Below are positions 51,450 through 61,645 of a stretch of DNA of 64,000 nucleotides, piece by piece. The notes below the pieces were generated by a model, which saw only the letters and a list, made by a program, of their open reading frames with translations, was not told the DNA's origin and ran no database searches. Source of the DNA: Epiperipatus broadwayi (Eukaryota; Onychophora; Udeonychophora; Euonychophora; Peripatidae); contig JAQFVV010012446.1 of NCBI GenBank assembly GCA_028023455.1, positions 2,786,001 through 2,850,000 of the forward strand, written 5' to 3'. Made by a program: the position numbers and the translations under genes. Position 1 is the first letter of the stretch. Every line of letters begins with the position of its first letter.

Positions 51450-51859
51450 ACTAATTTTGTAATAACTATTTTATTTCACATTTATTTTGTAATTAATAAC
51501 ACGCTGATGCATTGCGGTAAAACTTTTTTACATAATAATTTATGTAGGTTTTCAATATCATAATTTCTGCAAACTAAGCGCTTTCAGAGTTTTGTTACTC
51601 CATAATCATAGTCTCTTAGATTATTAACATCATTATATGCAAATGTTTTGCCATTTCCAGAAAATGGATAATATAGGAGATAGTTTTGCATACATTTGCA
51701 TATAATGATATTAATAATCTAAGATACTATGATTATGGAGTAACAAAACTCTGAAAACACTTAGTCTGCAGAAACTATGATATTGAAAGCCTACAGAAAT
51801 TATTATATAAAAAAGTTTCACCGCAACGCATCAGCGTGTTATTAATTATACTAATTTTG
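51450..51859 (-). mobile_element. Palindrome-plus-tail element, family S
   Basis: The arms AACACGCTGATGCATTGCGG and CCGCAACGCATCAGCGTGTT bound a 360-bp palindrome (51490-51849) with inner arms such as TGTTACTCCATAATCATAGT. ACTAATTTTG occurs at 51450-51459 and 51850-51859, leaving a tail of about 30 bp on the left. Confidence 0.6.
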
Positions 51860-53156
51860 ATTATGACATTCCTGAAAGCTCTAGAATATTTAAATAAAAA
51901 GAGCTATTAAAATTCAGATACAGCTTAAAAGTAACAATTTCAAAAATAGCCTAAATCAATATTCAAAATTTCCAACAACATTACAATGATCACAGTTCTA
52001 AGATCAGATTATGTAAGTCACGAACTTAAATGTGAAATTATAATGATGCTTAATTATTAATTATGATTGACTGATGAGACTTTTAAAAACATTGTTAAAT
52101 ATATCATCTTTATCACATATAAAAAAAATTACCATTCATACTCTCTATAAAAAATGTTGCATCAATAAGGTTCTACAAAGTTAAGAGATATCACAAAATA
52201 TATAGTTGTTTTTTTAAACATTACTTTAAGATGTTCTATTAAACGTTCATTCTTTTTACATTACTTTTATGTCTAATAAACTTTCTTACATTTAAACAAT
52301 ACATTTTATTGTTTCTATTTCCTTTTACGGTTTTGGATTATCTAGTAGTTGTCTTCAGAATTTTATGTGATTTTTTAGAGTTAAATACTAGTAGTCTTCT
52401 GAAAAACTGTAAGAAGAAGAATAAAATATATTGTTAATTTAAAAATGCTAAAAAGATTACATTGTTGTAGTAAATGTTATTTTCAAATTATGTTATTGAA
52501 GATTGTGTAGCAAATTCAGAAATGTTGCCAAGCAGAAAAAAATGTGGTACCAGAATGAAATCTGGTTTCAAATTTAAAAATGGAAAAAAAGTTTTACTCA
52601 GTGACTCATTACAAAAATTTAATGAGAATATTCATTACTTGATTGCCCATTTTGTGATACTTATTTTCCAGACTATTCTGATTCAAATTCCAACTATGTT
52701 AAATTCTGCCATTATTAATCCAGATAAATTTTGTCAAGTGACAGAATCTCTTATGGTTACATAAACTAATGCTCAATTATTAATTGATATTCACATTTCT
52801 TAATAGAATGATTGCTAATTTTATTTTAAAATGGAGTAAAATTTTAACAATTGTTTGTATAAATATATAAGCATGGTTATATTAAATTATATATACATAT
52901 GCATCCGTTCACAAAAATCCAAAAACATCACTTGATCTCAGGTTATACATTATTTTTACTTAGGGAATTTATTTCTTCTGCTCAAGTTCTGCCATCAAAT
53001 CTTGAATAATCAATAAATGTCAGATAGTAATCTCATCCAGAGTTGACTTGTATATATCTCCAAATTAGTTTCTAGCTTATGGTTTTCATCAGTGAAAAAA
53101 TTTGGATATGGATCTCATTTACCTCGATTTGTTTCCATCTAATGTATCTTAGCTCC

Positions 53157-53320
53157 AGAAGACATCTTTTACTTCTTTAAAAATCATCTTAAAGACTTGA
53201 ATCTAGGCCAGATCCAGCAGACATCTTTTACTTCTTTAAAAAACATCTTAAAGACTTGAATCTAAGCCAACTTGCTTGCATAATTATATAGATCTGCATA
53301 ATTATATAGATCTGATACTT
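53157..53320. repeat. Short tandem duplications (59 bp and 18 bp units)
   Basis: GACATCTTTTACTTCTTTAA with CATCTTAAAGACTTGAATCT is duplicated at a 59-bp period. Just after it, CATAATTATATAGATCTG is duplicated at an 18-bp period. Confidence 0.8.
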
Positions 53321-53399
53321 CTAGTATATTATTTATATATTTTGGTGATCTCAGCACTTTACATGACTCCAGCATATTTTTATATTGCAAATCTATATA

Positions 53400-54382
53400 C
53401 ACCTGGGTCTCGTTTTACGCGATAGATAGGTTCCTCAGAAAACACGCGCAAACGAAATCGCACAAAAATATATGTAACTTACATTGAAAAAGGGAGGATG
53501 CGGTCTGTGATTTTTCAAAATTCGCGTAAAAGCAAAGCACCAACGTAAAATTACTTTAAAATTCGCGCAAAAAAAAAAAAAAGGAAATAAAATATGACTA
53601 ATAAAAAATTTCAAATTTGAAAAAAATTGATACAAGACAAACTGTAATATTTAATTTTATTCAAAATAACACGTTCGTTTGCAAACAACTAGCGCCAACT
53701 TCACACTCATGTTGTAACAGTGGTTTTCTGGTGACAAGACGATGATTTTATTAATTGTTTATGAAACTAACAACTAAAAATTAAATTCTTATTTTTGTCT
53801 TTAATTTTCAATTCCGTTTAAAAATCAAATTTCACATTAATTTCAAGTTGCAGTAAGTAATTTTTAAATTGTTAATTACAATTAAAAATGAGATTTTAAT
53901 TGTCAAATTTAATTGTGCCCACTGCTATTACTGACCTTTTAAAAATAAACTTGTGGACACTAAATGATTAATAATTGATTACGTTTTTTTTAAAAAAGCA
54001 AAAACAGAATGTGATTTAAAATGCAAAATTAACATGCACAATGTTTGAACAAATTTACATTATAATCTGGTAAAATTTAATGTGTGTATATATAAAATGT
54101 GGAAATTATGATTTTAATTTCATTATTGCATAAAATCTTACTATTATAAAGCACTGAAAATATTGAAATTACTAAGATGAAAGTCGAATTCCAATAATGT
54201 GCTATTACTTTCAATATAACGTAAGTGCGCGAAATTTATTATTTAAAGTAACAGTGCATTATCAGAGTTCATACACGTGGGTCTCTTTTTACGCGGACTT
54301 ATTTAACACACTTCCAGTGAAACACGAATCGCATAACTTCAAAATTGTGTTAAATAAGTCCGCGTAAAAAGAGACCCAGGTG
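53400..54382. mobile_element. Non-autonomous TIR DNA transposon, copy 2 (inverted)
   Basis: The reverse complement of the 3262-4389 element over nearly its whole length, with the same CACCTGGGTCTC ends and TA on both sides (53398-53399, 54383-54384). Differences are small indels and substitutions. The right end carries an extra inverted copy of the terminus (54272-54382), forming a foldback absent from copy 1. Confidence 0.75.
54272..54382. repeat. Terminal foldback of TIR element copy 2
   Basis: CACGTGGGTCTCTTTTTACG and its complement at the far end pair over about 38 bp around a 36-bp loop with GTGAAACACGAATCGCATAA. Both sides are bordered by TA, so it could also be read as a very short MITE sharing the same TIR. 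Confidence 0.6.
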
Positions 54383-56815
54383 TATTCTATTTCAGTTCTG
54401 CCATCTAGTGTAAGCTTGAGTAATCAATAAATGCCAGATGGTAATGCTTAATCTAATCTATTGATTTTTCAAGCTTTCATTAGATGATAGAACTTAAATA
54501 GAAGAGACATTTGCTATGTAAAAGTTACTATAAGTATCATATGATGTTTGTTGATTTTATGACAATCCTAGTCATACTTACACGAAACCAAAATATACAA
54601 ATGTTGAATTGGTGATGTATATCTTTATAACTATGAAAGCAAATTAACTTAGATTCAGAACATTAAGGTAGCTTGATAATAAAAGGGGGGGGGGGTGTAG
54701 TGAACAAGAATACTTCCTATACAAAAAAGGAATGTTTTTAAAAAAGAATGTATGTCCCTACTTTCTAATAATAAATAATGAAGCTAAAATTAAAAATTAC
54801 AAGAATATAAAATCTACTGAAAAGTTTTTATTTTTGTAACGAAAACTTAAATTTGAAAATTTGGTGTTTGTCTTCAAAAAATAGATTAATTGAATGTTCA
54901 TATTAAGATTGTTTATCCGATTAAGTATATATCATTCAAAATTTGATAACTATAACATTACGATCAAACAGATTTATTAATTAGCAGCTAACCTTAACAA
55001 GTATTATCATCCTAACTTTTTATGATGACTATTCAAAACTAATCAGTAATTCACAAATACGTCCTCATGTATTACAAACTGATCATTTAGTGTATTTAAT
55101 TTCAAAAAAGTAAAGTACGAAAAATGTTAAAAGACAGCATAGCAAGATGACAAGCAAACAGATTAAAGAACCAGCATGTTGTGTATATAGGAGTATTTTT
55201 GTTTCATGGATTAGTTTGTAAAATCAATGTAAAACTTATTTTAAATAATTTTTTTTTTCTCATTCCAGTTTACGTTCTGGAATAAGAATAGCTATATTTA
55301 TTTTGAACGTTTGTTAATGATGATGTTGATATCCCTATTAAGTTGAATACTACTTTTGCGTACAAAGAGCGCCATTTTATTTATGCTTCAATATTTGTGC
55401 ATGCATAAATAAAGTACATGTTCACTTGTCTCTTGTTCTAATTCCACAAAGTCCAACAGCATCCCATTTACTATTAAAAAGTTTTTCTACTTCAAGCAGT
55501 TTTCCTTCACTTGAAAAGTAATCTACAATTTTAGAGAGCTAAATAAAAGATCATCATTAAATGCCAATCTAATCTGTATCCTTCTGTTTTTTGGTCACCA
55601 GCTGATGTTTTGGCTGGCAACATTACAGACTATGGAAAATAAAAGCTATAATTTGCATTGTATGATATGATGATAAATTTTAAAAAATCAGTATTTGCAC
55701 ATACATCATTCATACTAATTTTCAAAAACATCTGTTGTCAATTAATAACAAGCAATCATCTGAGAAGTTAAGATTATAGAGTTTTCTTTTGTCTTAAACT
55801 CAGAAGTAGAAAAAACATATTGGTGAGAAATTCATCCCTATTCATGTAATCATATGAATAATCACATAGTAACAACAGCTGCAACAGCAAGAATGAATAT
55901 AGTAAATATTACAATTTACTCTGTTGGGTAAGAATCAAAAGATTTTTATTAATAGCAGTCTCCTTTTTAGCTTATAATAATCAACCCTTAAGCAATCAAT
56001 AATCTCAATCTATAGTCAAGGCAACCTCCTTTATCTATGATCTAAATTTAAAAACATATTTAAGACAAGAGTAATTGGCTTTATTGTCTTAGATATTAGT
56101 TATTGTTTGATTATTTTGTCTTCTATACCTTTTATAGCAGATAAATTTCACTTGTCCAGATTTTTCCAAACATTTTAAAAAGGCTATCAGAATGTAAGTT
56201 TGCGGAAAAAAATTAAAAATATCCCTGTAAAGTGATTAGTTGGATTAAATTTCACATTTCTTCAAATGATATAATGATATGTAAATCTGGAAACAGACTT
56301 TTAAATCTCAATTTAGAATTTAATAATTTTTACCTCTCAAAATCCAGATGCTATTATAATTCATGATCCAATAATATAAGTTAGTTAATTTTTATATAAG
56401 CAGCATATTCCTTTTTGGATATTTACAATCTATTTCTTACCAAAATCTCTTTTATTCTTGCAATCTTTGAATTCAATTTTCTAAATGCCATAACTTTGTC
56501 TAAAAAAGACTTTAGCAATTTTTAATAGCTCAGCTAAATTTCTCAGCAGTTTCAAATTATCTCAAATATCAAAGTAATAACCTAATTTAAATTAAAGTTT
56601 TTCTTTTTTCCTTTAAATATAATATTACATCTCTATTTAATTCATTCAATTGCTATCAGTTTTATTTTTGTTAACTATAGCATTCTTATTTGCATATTAT
56701 ATTCAAGAGGGTAATGAGTAACATATATTTATCACAATTCTTAAAAGAAAAAAAAATATCAAAAAACAAAACTGTATTTCAATGATATATTATTTAGTTC
56801 TTTTTCTTAACTTAC

Positions 56816-56955
56816 AATTATGACTGCTTTATCAATAATTTCAATAGATTCTTTATTAATCCCCGAAGAAAAATATTGTGACCGTACTTTTGCCCATTCT
56901 GAACGTTCAAGACCTGTAAGAGCAGCTAATGCCTTTTCTTCTTGCAAAATACTAT
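56816..56955 (-). CDS. CPT1: CPT1 exon A (first visible exon)
   Basis: This 140-bp exon has acceptor TTGCTAG and donor GTAAG. Two bases complete a codon from the unseen upstream exon, probably Asp. Then come 46 residues: SILQEEKALAALTGLERSEW, AKVRSQYFSSGINKESIEII and DKAVII. It matches the CPT1 block ILDD...LAALTxxxRxxWAxxRxxYFxxGxNKxSLxxVEKAxF, just before the catalytic exon. It joins exon B in phase 0. Confidence 0.93.
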
Positions 56956-57154
56956 CTAGCAATTAAACAGAATAGAACCATTAATTTTAAACAGGAAACA
57001 AGTAAAATTCTAAAGAATATACTTATATGCTATATTATGTCTGCATGCAAATTTAAGTTTGTTTTTTTTTAAAAAAAAAAACTATTGATTACTATACTTG
57101 ATCTACAAGTATTACACTTTCTGAAATCACAACCTAACACCAACCACTTCATAA

Positions 57155-57805
57155 CAATAATCATTAATGAGATATTATTTTATATAACGCTATGTTTTTA
57201 TACTGTAATAGTCATATTAGCGATTAAGGCAATGCATATGTGCTTTAAAGATAAATTATAAATGAATACTCTCACTTTTCCAGACACAAGATATAGTTTT
57301 TTTTAGAAAAGATGGAATAAATCCACCCATCCTTTCGACCCAAACATTTATGTATGGGCAAATCTTAAGCGTATGGAAATAAGAGCATGAAGATGTTAAG
57401 CAATCACTTTAAATTATATTTATTATGCTTGAATGAATGACACTTGCGAAATCTTTACAATTTATGATACGTCATTCTTTAGTTGAAATTAAACATATAT
57501 AATGAGATATTATTTTATATAGCGCTATGTTTTTATACTGTAATAGTGATATTAGTGATTAAGCCAATGCACATGCGCTTTAAAGATAAATTATAAATGA
57601 TTGCTTAACATCTTCACGCTCTCATTTCCATACGCTTAAGATTTGCCCATACATAAATGTTTGGGTCGAAAGAATGGGTGGATTAATTCCATCTTTTCTA
57701 AAAAACTATAACTTGTGTCTGGAAAAGTCATAGTAATATAATTTATCTTTAAAGCACATGTACATTGGCTTAATTGCTAATATCACTATTACAATAATCA
57801 TTAAT
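57155..57805 (-). mobile_element. Palindrome-plus-tail element with internal partial repeat, family T
   Basis: AATAATCATTAAT lies at 57155-57167 and again at 57793-57805. A left tail (GAGATATTATTTTATATAAC...) leads into arms TAATAGTCATATTAGCGATT / complement. Inner arms carry AATCCACCCATCCTTTCGAC and complement. A second direct copy of tail plus arm (57497-57597) lies in the spacer, as if one and a half units were inserted. Confidence 0.6.
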
Positions 57806-58047
57806 AATATTTACTGAGGCTATAACCTTGATAATATGCGTATAAAATGTGATAGTAGGGACCTCTACAGGTGTTTTAACCACAAGCTTACGCTATGGAA
57901 GAAAAGCTTGTGGTTAAAACACTTGTAGAGGTCCCTACTATCGCATTTTATACGCATATTATCGAGGTTATAGCCTCAGTAAATATTACTTATGTAATCA
58001 GTGTGCGTTTAATAAATTTATAATTACAACTTTAAATAATCATTAAT
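57793..58047 (+). mobile_element. Palindrome-plus-tail element, family U, near-perfect hairpin
   Basis: The 13-bp repeat AATAATCATTAAT at 57793-57805 recurs at 58035-58047. Arms of about 85 bp (57805-57890 and 57904-57988) differ at only three positions and close on a 14-bp loop around ACGCTATGGAAGAA. A 46-bp tail follows on the right. Confidence 0.75.
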
Positions 58048-58904
58048 GTATTTATGTGAAGTGATTTATGATAAAGTTGTGAGTACAAAAAGGTACAAAA
58101 AGTTTATACTTATAAATCAAAGTATATGATAATTGATAATATATTAGTGATTTATATACTTATGAAAGATTGTGGAAGTCAACTATTCTTCACATGTGCT
58201 ATAAAAATAGATATGCATTTTCCTGTCGATATATATTTTAAAAGAAAGTAAAATATTTATTGATGGGAGAGTGTATATCTATTTTTATAGTGCATGTTTG
58301 AAGAGTAGTTGAATTTCACAATATTTCATAAATATAATAGTTTGATACTGATACTGAACAAATGATAAAGATATATAAAAGATTGAAATTCTGGGCCTAC
58401 TGATGAATGCCACTATGAAATGCACATCTTGGAGATCATTTATCTTTTTCAGATTTATGTTTCGAGAAAGTTTAAAGGAGTGGAAGTTTTAAGTATACTC
58501 TTATATATATATAATTATATATTTATCACAAATATGCTTTATAATGTGCAGAATTATTTTTTTTATTAAAAAAAAACAATAATTAATTTTAAGAGGATAA
58601 TCATAGGATAAATATGGCATGAGCTTTTTTTCCTTGAAAAATATGATTCTGTTATTCTATTCTTTCATAAATTAAAAAAATATATTAATTATTGGTTTGA
58701 TTTAAAAAAATGGATTCTTATTTACAATTTGAAAAAAAAAAAACATAAAACAACAACAAAAAAAAGATAATGTAATTATTCAATTGCAATTATGCAATCT
58801 TCTAAATAAATAGAATAGCAGTTTTTAAAAGAAATAGAATAACCCTACAAATAAATTTACAATTATTAATTAATTACATTTAAATATCAGCCTTTCAAGC
58901 TAAT

Positions 58905-60180
58905 TGTGCCTGTACATCTTATTATTTATTCTTATAAGATATTTCTTACTTCCTGTTTCTGACTTGAAGAATGGCAATTTCCATCGCCTTCTGTCTTCTC
59001 TCCTACTCCTTCTTTTAAACTTTGATCTCTCCCTACTTATCTTGCTATCCTTTCCTACATTTTTCCTTCCTTCTCCTATTAATTTGAAAACTGGCAGTTT
59101 CCATCTCCCTCTGTCTTCTTTCCTGCCTCTTCTTTTACTATTTGACCTCTCCCTCTTTAACTTGCTATTCATTCTTATATATTTCCTTCTTCCTTCTAAA
59201 TGTACTGGTGTAGCCCTAACACGTACGCCCAGTAAGGAAATACAGCAACAAGTGAGTTACGCCGTAGCATTTCAAAAGGACACATATGCACCGCTGACAA
59301 AATAATCATATATTAAAAATTAAGATGCTAATGCTATTTTCCTTCATGAAACTACTCAGTATCAGATCATATAGTAGTATTTTTAATCATACTATTAAAG
59401 ACAATTTATGAATCCAGTTTTAAGGCTATCTATATAGGTTTTTATTGATTCAAGGAGGATTACAGCATAATAAAAGGGAAATTACGACATAAAATAACAG
59501 ATTTGGCATATGTACCTTTTTCAAAGATGGCTGCTACCTATTATATACCAGCGCACCCCCTTTCTCCTTCGTTATATATCTGTTTTCTAAGTTCACTGCC
59601 TCTTCTTTTAATATTTGACCTGTCCCTCTTTAACTTGCTTCTAATTCAAAAACTGGTGGTTTCCATCACTCTTTGTCTTCTTTCTTGCTCCTCTGGCTTA
59701 GCTTTCTCCGCTTAGCTTTCCGTTTTCCTTTCAATTCTAGTGCGATGCGTTTAACCTTCCAGTCTACATTTCTTCGTTTACTTCGGGTAAAAATATATTT
59801 CTGTTAGCGAAATATCCTGCTCTATCCTTCATTAAATTTAATACACTCCCCATGAACCCCATCTACTTTATGTTCCTGCTTTAATGAAACCACACAACTT
59901 TTTACTACTAAATATACTACATCCTACCAATTCTACTAAACTAATTATATACATTCTCAAATACTTATCAATGTTTCAGATCCCTAAGTAGGGTCTGCAG
60001 TCCTAATTACTAGTGTCTTACACGACCTTAAACTCGTTTTCTTTGCAAGATATGGATTGCTCTCCCTTCTCCTCATCCTATCCTTGTTACTTATACGTTT
60101 TCTTCTTTTAAATTTTGATCTTTCCTTACTCAACATCCTATCCATCCTTATATATTTCTTTCTTCTATTGATTCGAAGAA
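58905..60180. repeat. Pyrimidine-rich 120-bp minisatellite and dispersed copies
   Basis: GGCARTTTCCATCKCCYTCT recurs exactly 120 bp apart (58973 and 59093), giving about 2.3 units in 58905-59200. Partial copies follow at 59590-59700 and 60057-60180, sharing CTTCTTTTAAWTTTTGAYCT. As the period is 40 codons, both strands stay open over the array (minus: repeated RERSxxKRRxRxEDRxRWKL). This looks like repeat structure and not a gene. Confidence 0.65.
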
Positions 60181-60309
60181 TAAATTATGGAACTATTAGA
60201 TTAAATTTTCCAAAATTATATAAGGGTTCGAACTCAGACTTTCACACGACCCACCACTCTCAGTGCTATCTCATATTGCTGACCCACCTGATCACACACA
60301 TGTTGAAAA

Positions 60310-60378
60310 GATAAATAATCACAAATATAAGTATTTCATGCGAAACCAGCAATCATAAGTTGGTCTAGATTACTATCC
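60310..60378 (-). ncRNA. Hammerhead-like motif, degenerate copy
   Basis: In the minus-oriented unit the same fold is present but the core reads CTTATGA, not CTGANGA (60353-60359), and stem I next to the cleavage site has lost a pair (TTTG). It is predicted inactive. Confidence 0.4.
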
Positions 60379-61113
60379 TCACACATATATATAATCAGTA
60401 TTCAGCTTTATATTAAGATAGCCAATCTTTTTTTTTTTATCTTTATACTTTAATGGACAGGCTTCAAACTATTCCAACTCACAACTCTTTAGCCTTCCAT
60501 TTTCATTGAAAATCTGATGATGGAATGTTCAAAGCCCTTGTTAGTGCCAAGGTTGTCATCCTACCCATGTTGACATATTAGTCATTCTGATCCCTCATGT
60601 ACAGGAGAATAATCCATTTATACATACATATGCGAGGGATGGGCAGACCTTTTACACACTATTTATATAAGTTAATATATTGTACAGGCTTAAACCTGCA
60701 TTTATATATGTAATATATGAGGGTTCGAACCCAGACTTTCACCCGACTGAGGGGTGGGTTATGTGAAAGTCTGAGTTCGAACCCCGCATATATTACAAAT
60801 ATAAATGCAGGTTTAAGCCTGTACAATGTATTAACTTATATAAATAGTGTGTAAAAGGTCTGCCCATCCCTCGCATATGTATGTATAAATGGATTATTCT
60901 CCTGTACATGAGGGGTCAGAATGACTAATATGTCAACATGGGTAGGATGACAACCTTGGCACTAACAAGGGCTTTGAACGTCCCATCATCAGATTTTCAA
61001 TGAAATGGAAGGCTAAAGAGTTGTGAGTTGGAATAGTTTGAAGCCTGTCCATTAAAGTATAAAGATTGGCTACCTTAATATAAAGCTGAATACTGATTAT
61101 ATATATGTGTGAG

Positions 61114-61181
61114 GATAGTAATCTAGACCAACTGACGATTGCTGGTTTAGCATGAAATACGTATATTGGTGACTATTTATC
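61114..61181 (+). ncRNA. Candidate type-I hammerhead ribozyme, copy 1
   Basis: Stem I strand ATAGT, an internal loop and CCAA lead to core CTGACGA (61132-61138). Stem II is TGCT-GGTTT-AGCA. Core GAAA follows (61154-61157), then a tiny self-complementary stem III ATACGTAT, the nucleotide A at the cleavage site (61165), and the returning stem I TTGG..ACTAT. All three helices are in the right order. A weak point is a U-U opposition at the base of stem II. Confidence 0.5.
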
Positions 61182-61577
61182 TTTTCAACATGTGTGATCA
61201 GGTGGGTCAGCAATATGAAATGGCACTGAGAGTGGTGGGTCGTGTGAAAGTCTGAGTTTGAACCCGCATATATTACATATATAAATGCAAGTTTAAGCCT
61301 GTACAATGTATTAACTTATATAAATAGTGTGTAAAAGGTCTGCCCATCTCTCGCATATGTATGTATAAATGAATTATTCTCCAGTACATGAGGGGTCAGA
61401 ATGACTAATATGTCAACATGGGTAGGATGACAACCTTGGCACTAACAAGGGCTTTGAACGTTCCATCAGATTTTCAATGAAACGGAAGGCTAAAGAGTTG
61501 TGAGTTGGAATAGTTTGAAGCCTGTCCATTGGCTATCTTAATATAAAACTGAATACTGATTATATATAGTGTGTGAG

Positions 61578-61645
61578 GATAATAATCTAGACCAACTGAT
61601 GATTGCTGGTTTAGCATGAAATACTTATATTGGCGATTATTTATC
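61578..61645 (+). ncRNA. Candidate type-I hammerhead ribozyme, copy 2
   Basis: Core CTGATGA (61596-61602), the same stem II, GAAA (61618-61621), stem III ATACTTAT, cleavage A (61629), and stem I CCAA/TTGG plus ATAAT/ATTAT. Relative to copy 1, stem I changes from ATAGT/ACTAT to ATAAT/ATTAT, so a G-C pair is exchanged for A-T with pairing kept. Cleavage at both copies would release a 464-nt monomer. Confidence 0.5.

Larger units (their letters stand above)
50068..56815 (-). other. CPT1 intron A-B (6.7 kb)
   Basis: The donor is GTAAG at 56815 and the acceptor AG at 50068. It holds a palindrome (51450-51859), short tandem duplications (53157-53320), TIR element copy 2 (53400-54382) and an (AT)n(GT)n tract at 50633-50664. 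The stretches 50100-50630, 51870-52980 and 54450-56810 show nothing assignable beyond AT-rich sequence and a G run near 54686. Confidence 0.8.
4830..56955 (-). other. CPT1: CPT1 gene, internal part (6 exons, both ends outside window)
   Basis: Carnitine O-palmitoyltransferase 1 moves long-chain acyl groups from CoA to carnitine at the mitochondrial outer membrane, the committed step for fatty-acid import and beta-oxidation. Six exons were joined by hand from AG acceptors and GT donors. Junction phases, in transcript order, are 0, 2, 0, 0 and 2, and the last visible exon ends in phase 0. The joined product aligns in order with the CPT1 core: linker before the catalytic exon, catalytic EHSxxDAP, YGKGxxKxC, SPDAxxQLALQLA, LTYExSMTRL, GRTETVRS and GIDRHLF. 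The pattern [21 protein letters not shown] fits CPT1 better than CPT2, CROT or CRAT. The N-terminal membrane and malonyl-CoA regulatory region and the C-terminal STS motif are not in the window. Confidence 0.93.

Noticed and set aside
58390-58450. CTGATGA followed by GAAA, hammerhead-like spacing
   Set aside because: No stem II can form between the two core parts and no flanking stem I complement is present; the text belongs to a dispersed repeat tail.
58900-59305. 133-codon plus-strand and 90-codon minus-strand frames
   Set aside because: Openness is explained by a 120-bp repeat with a period divisible by three; neither strand shows a known domain.
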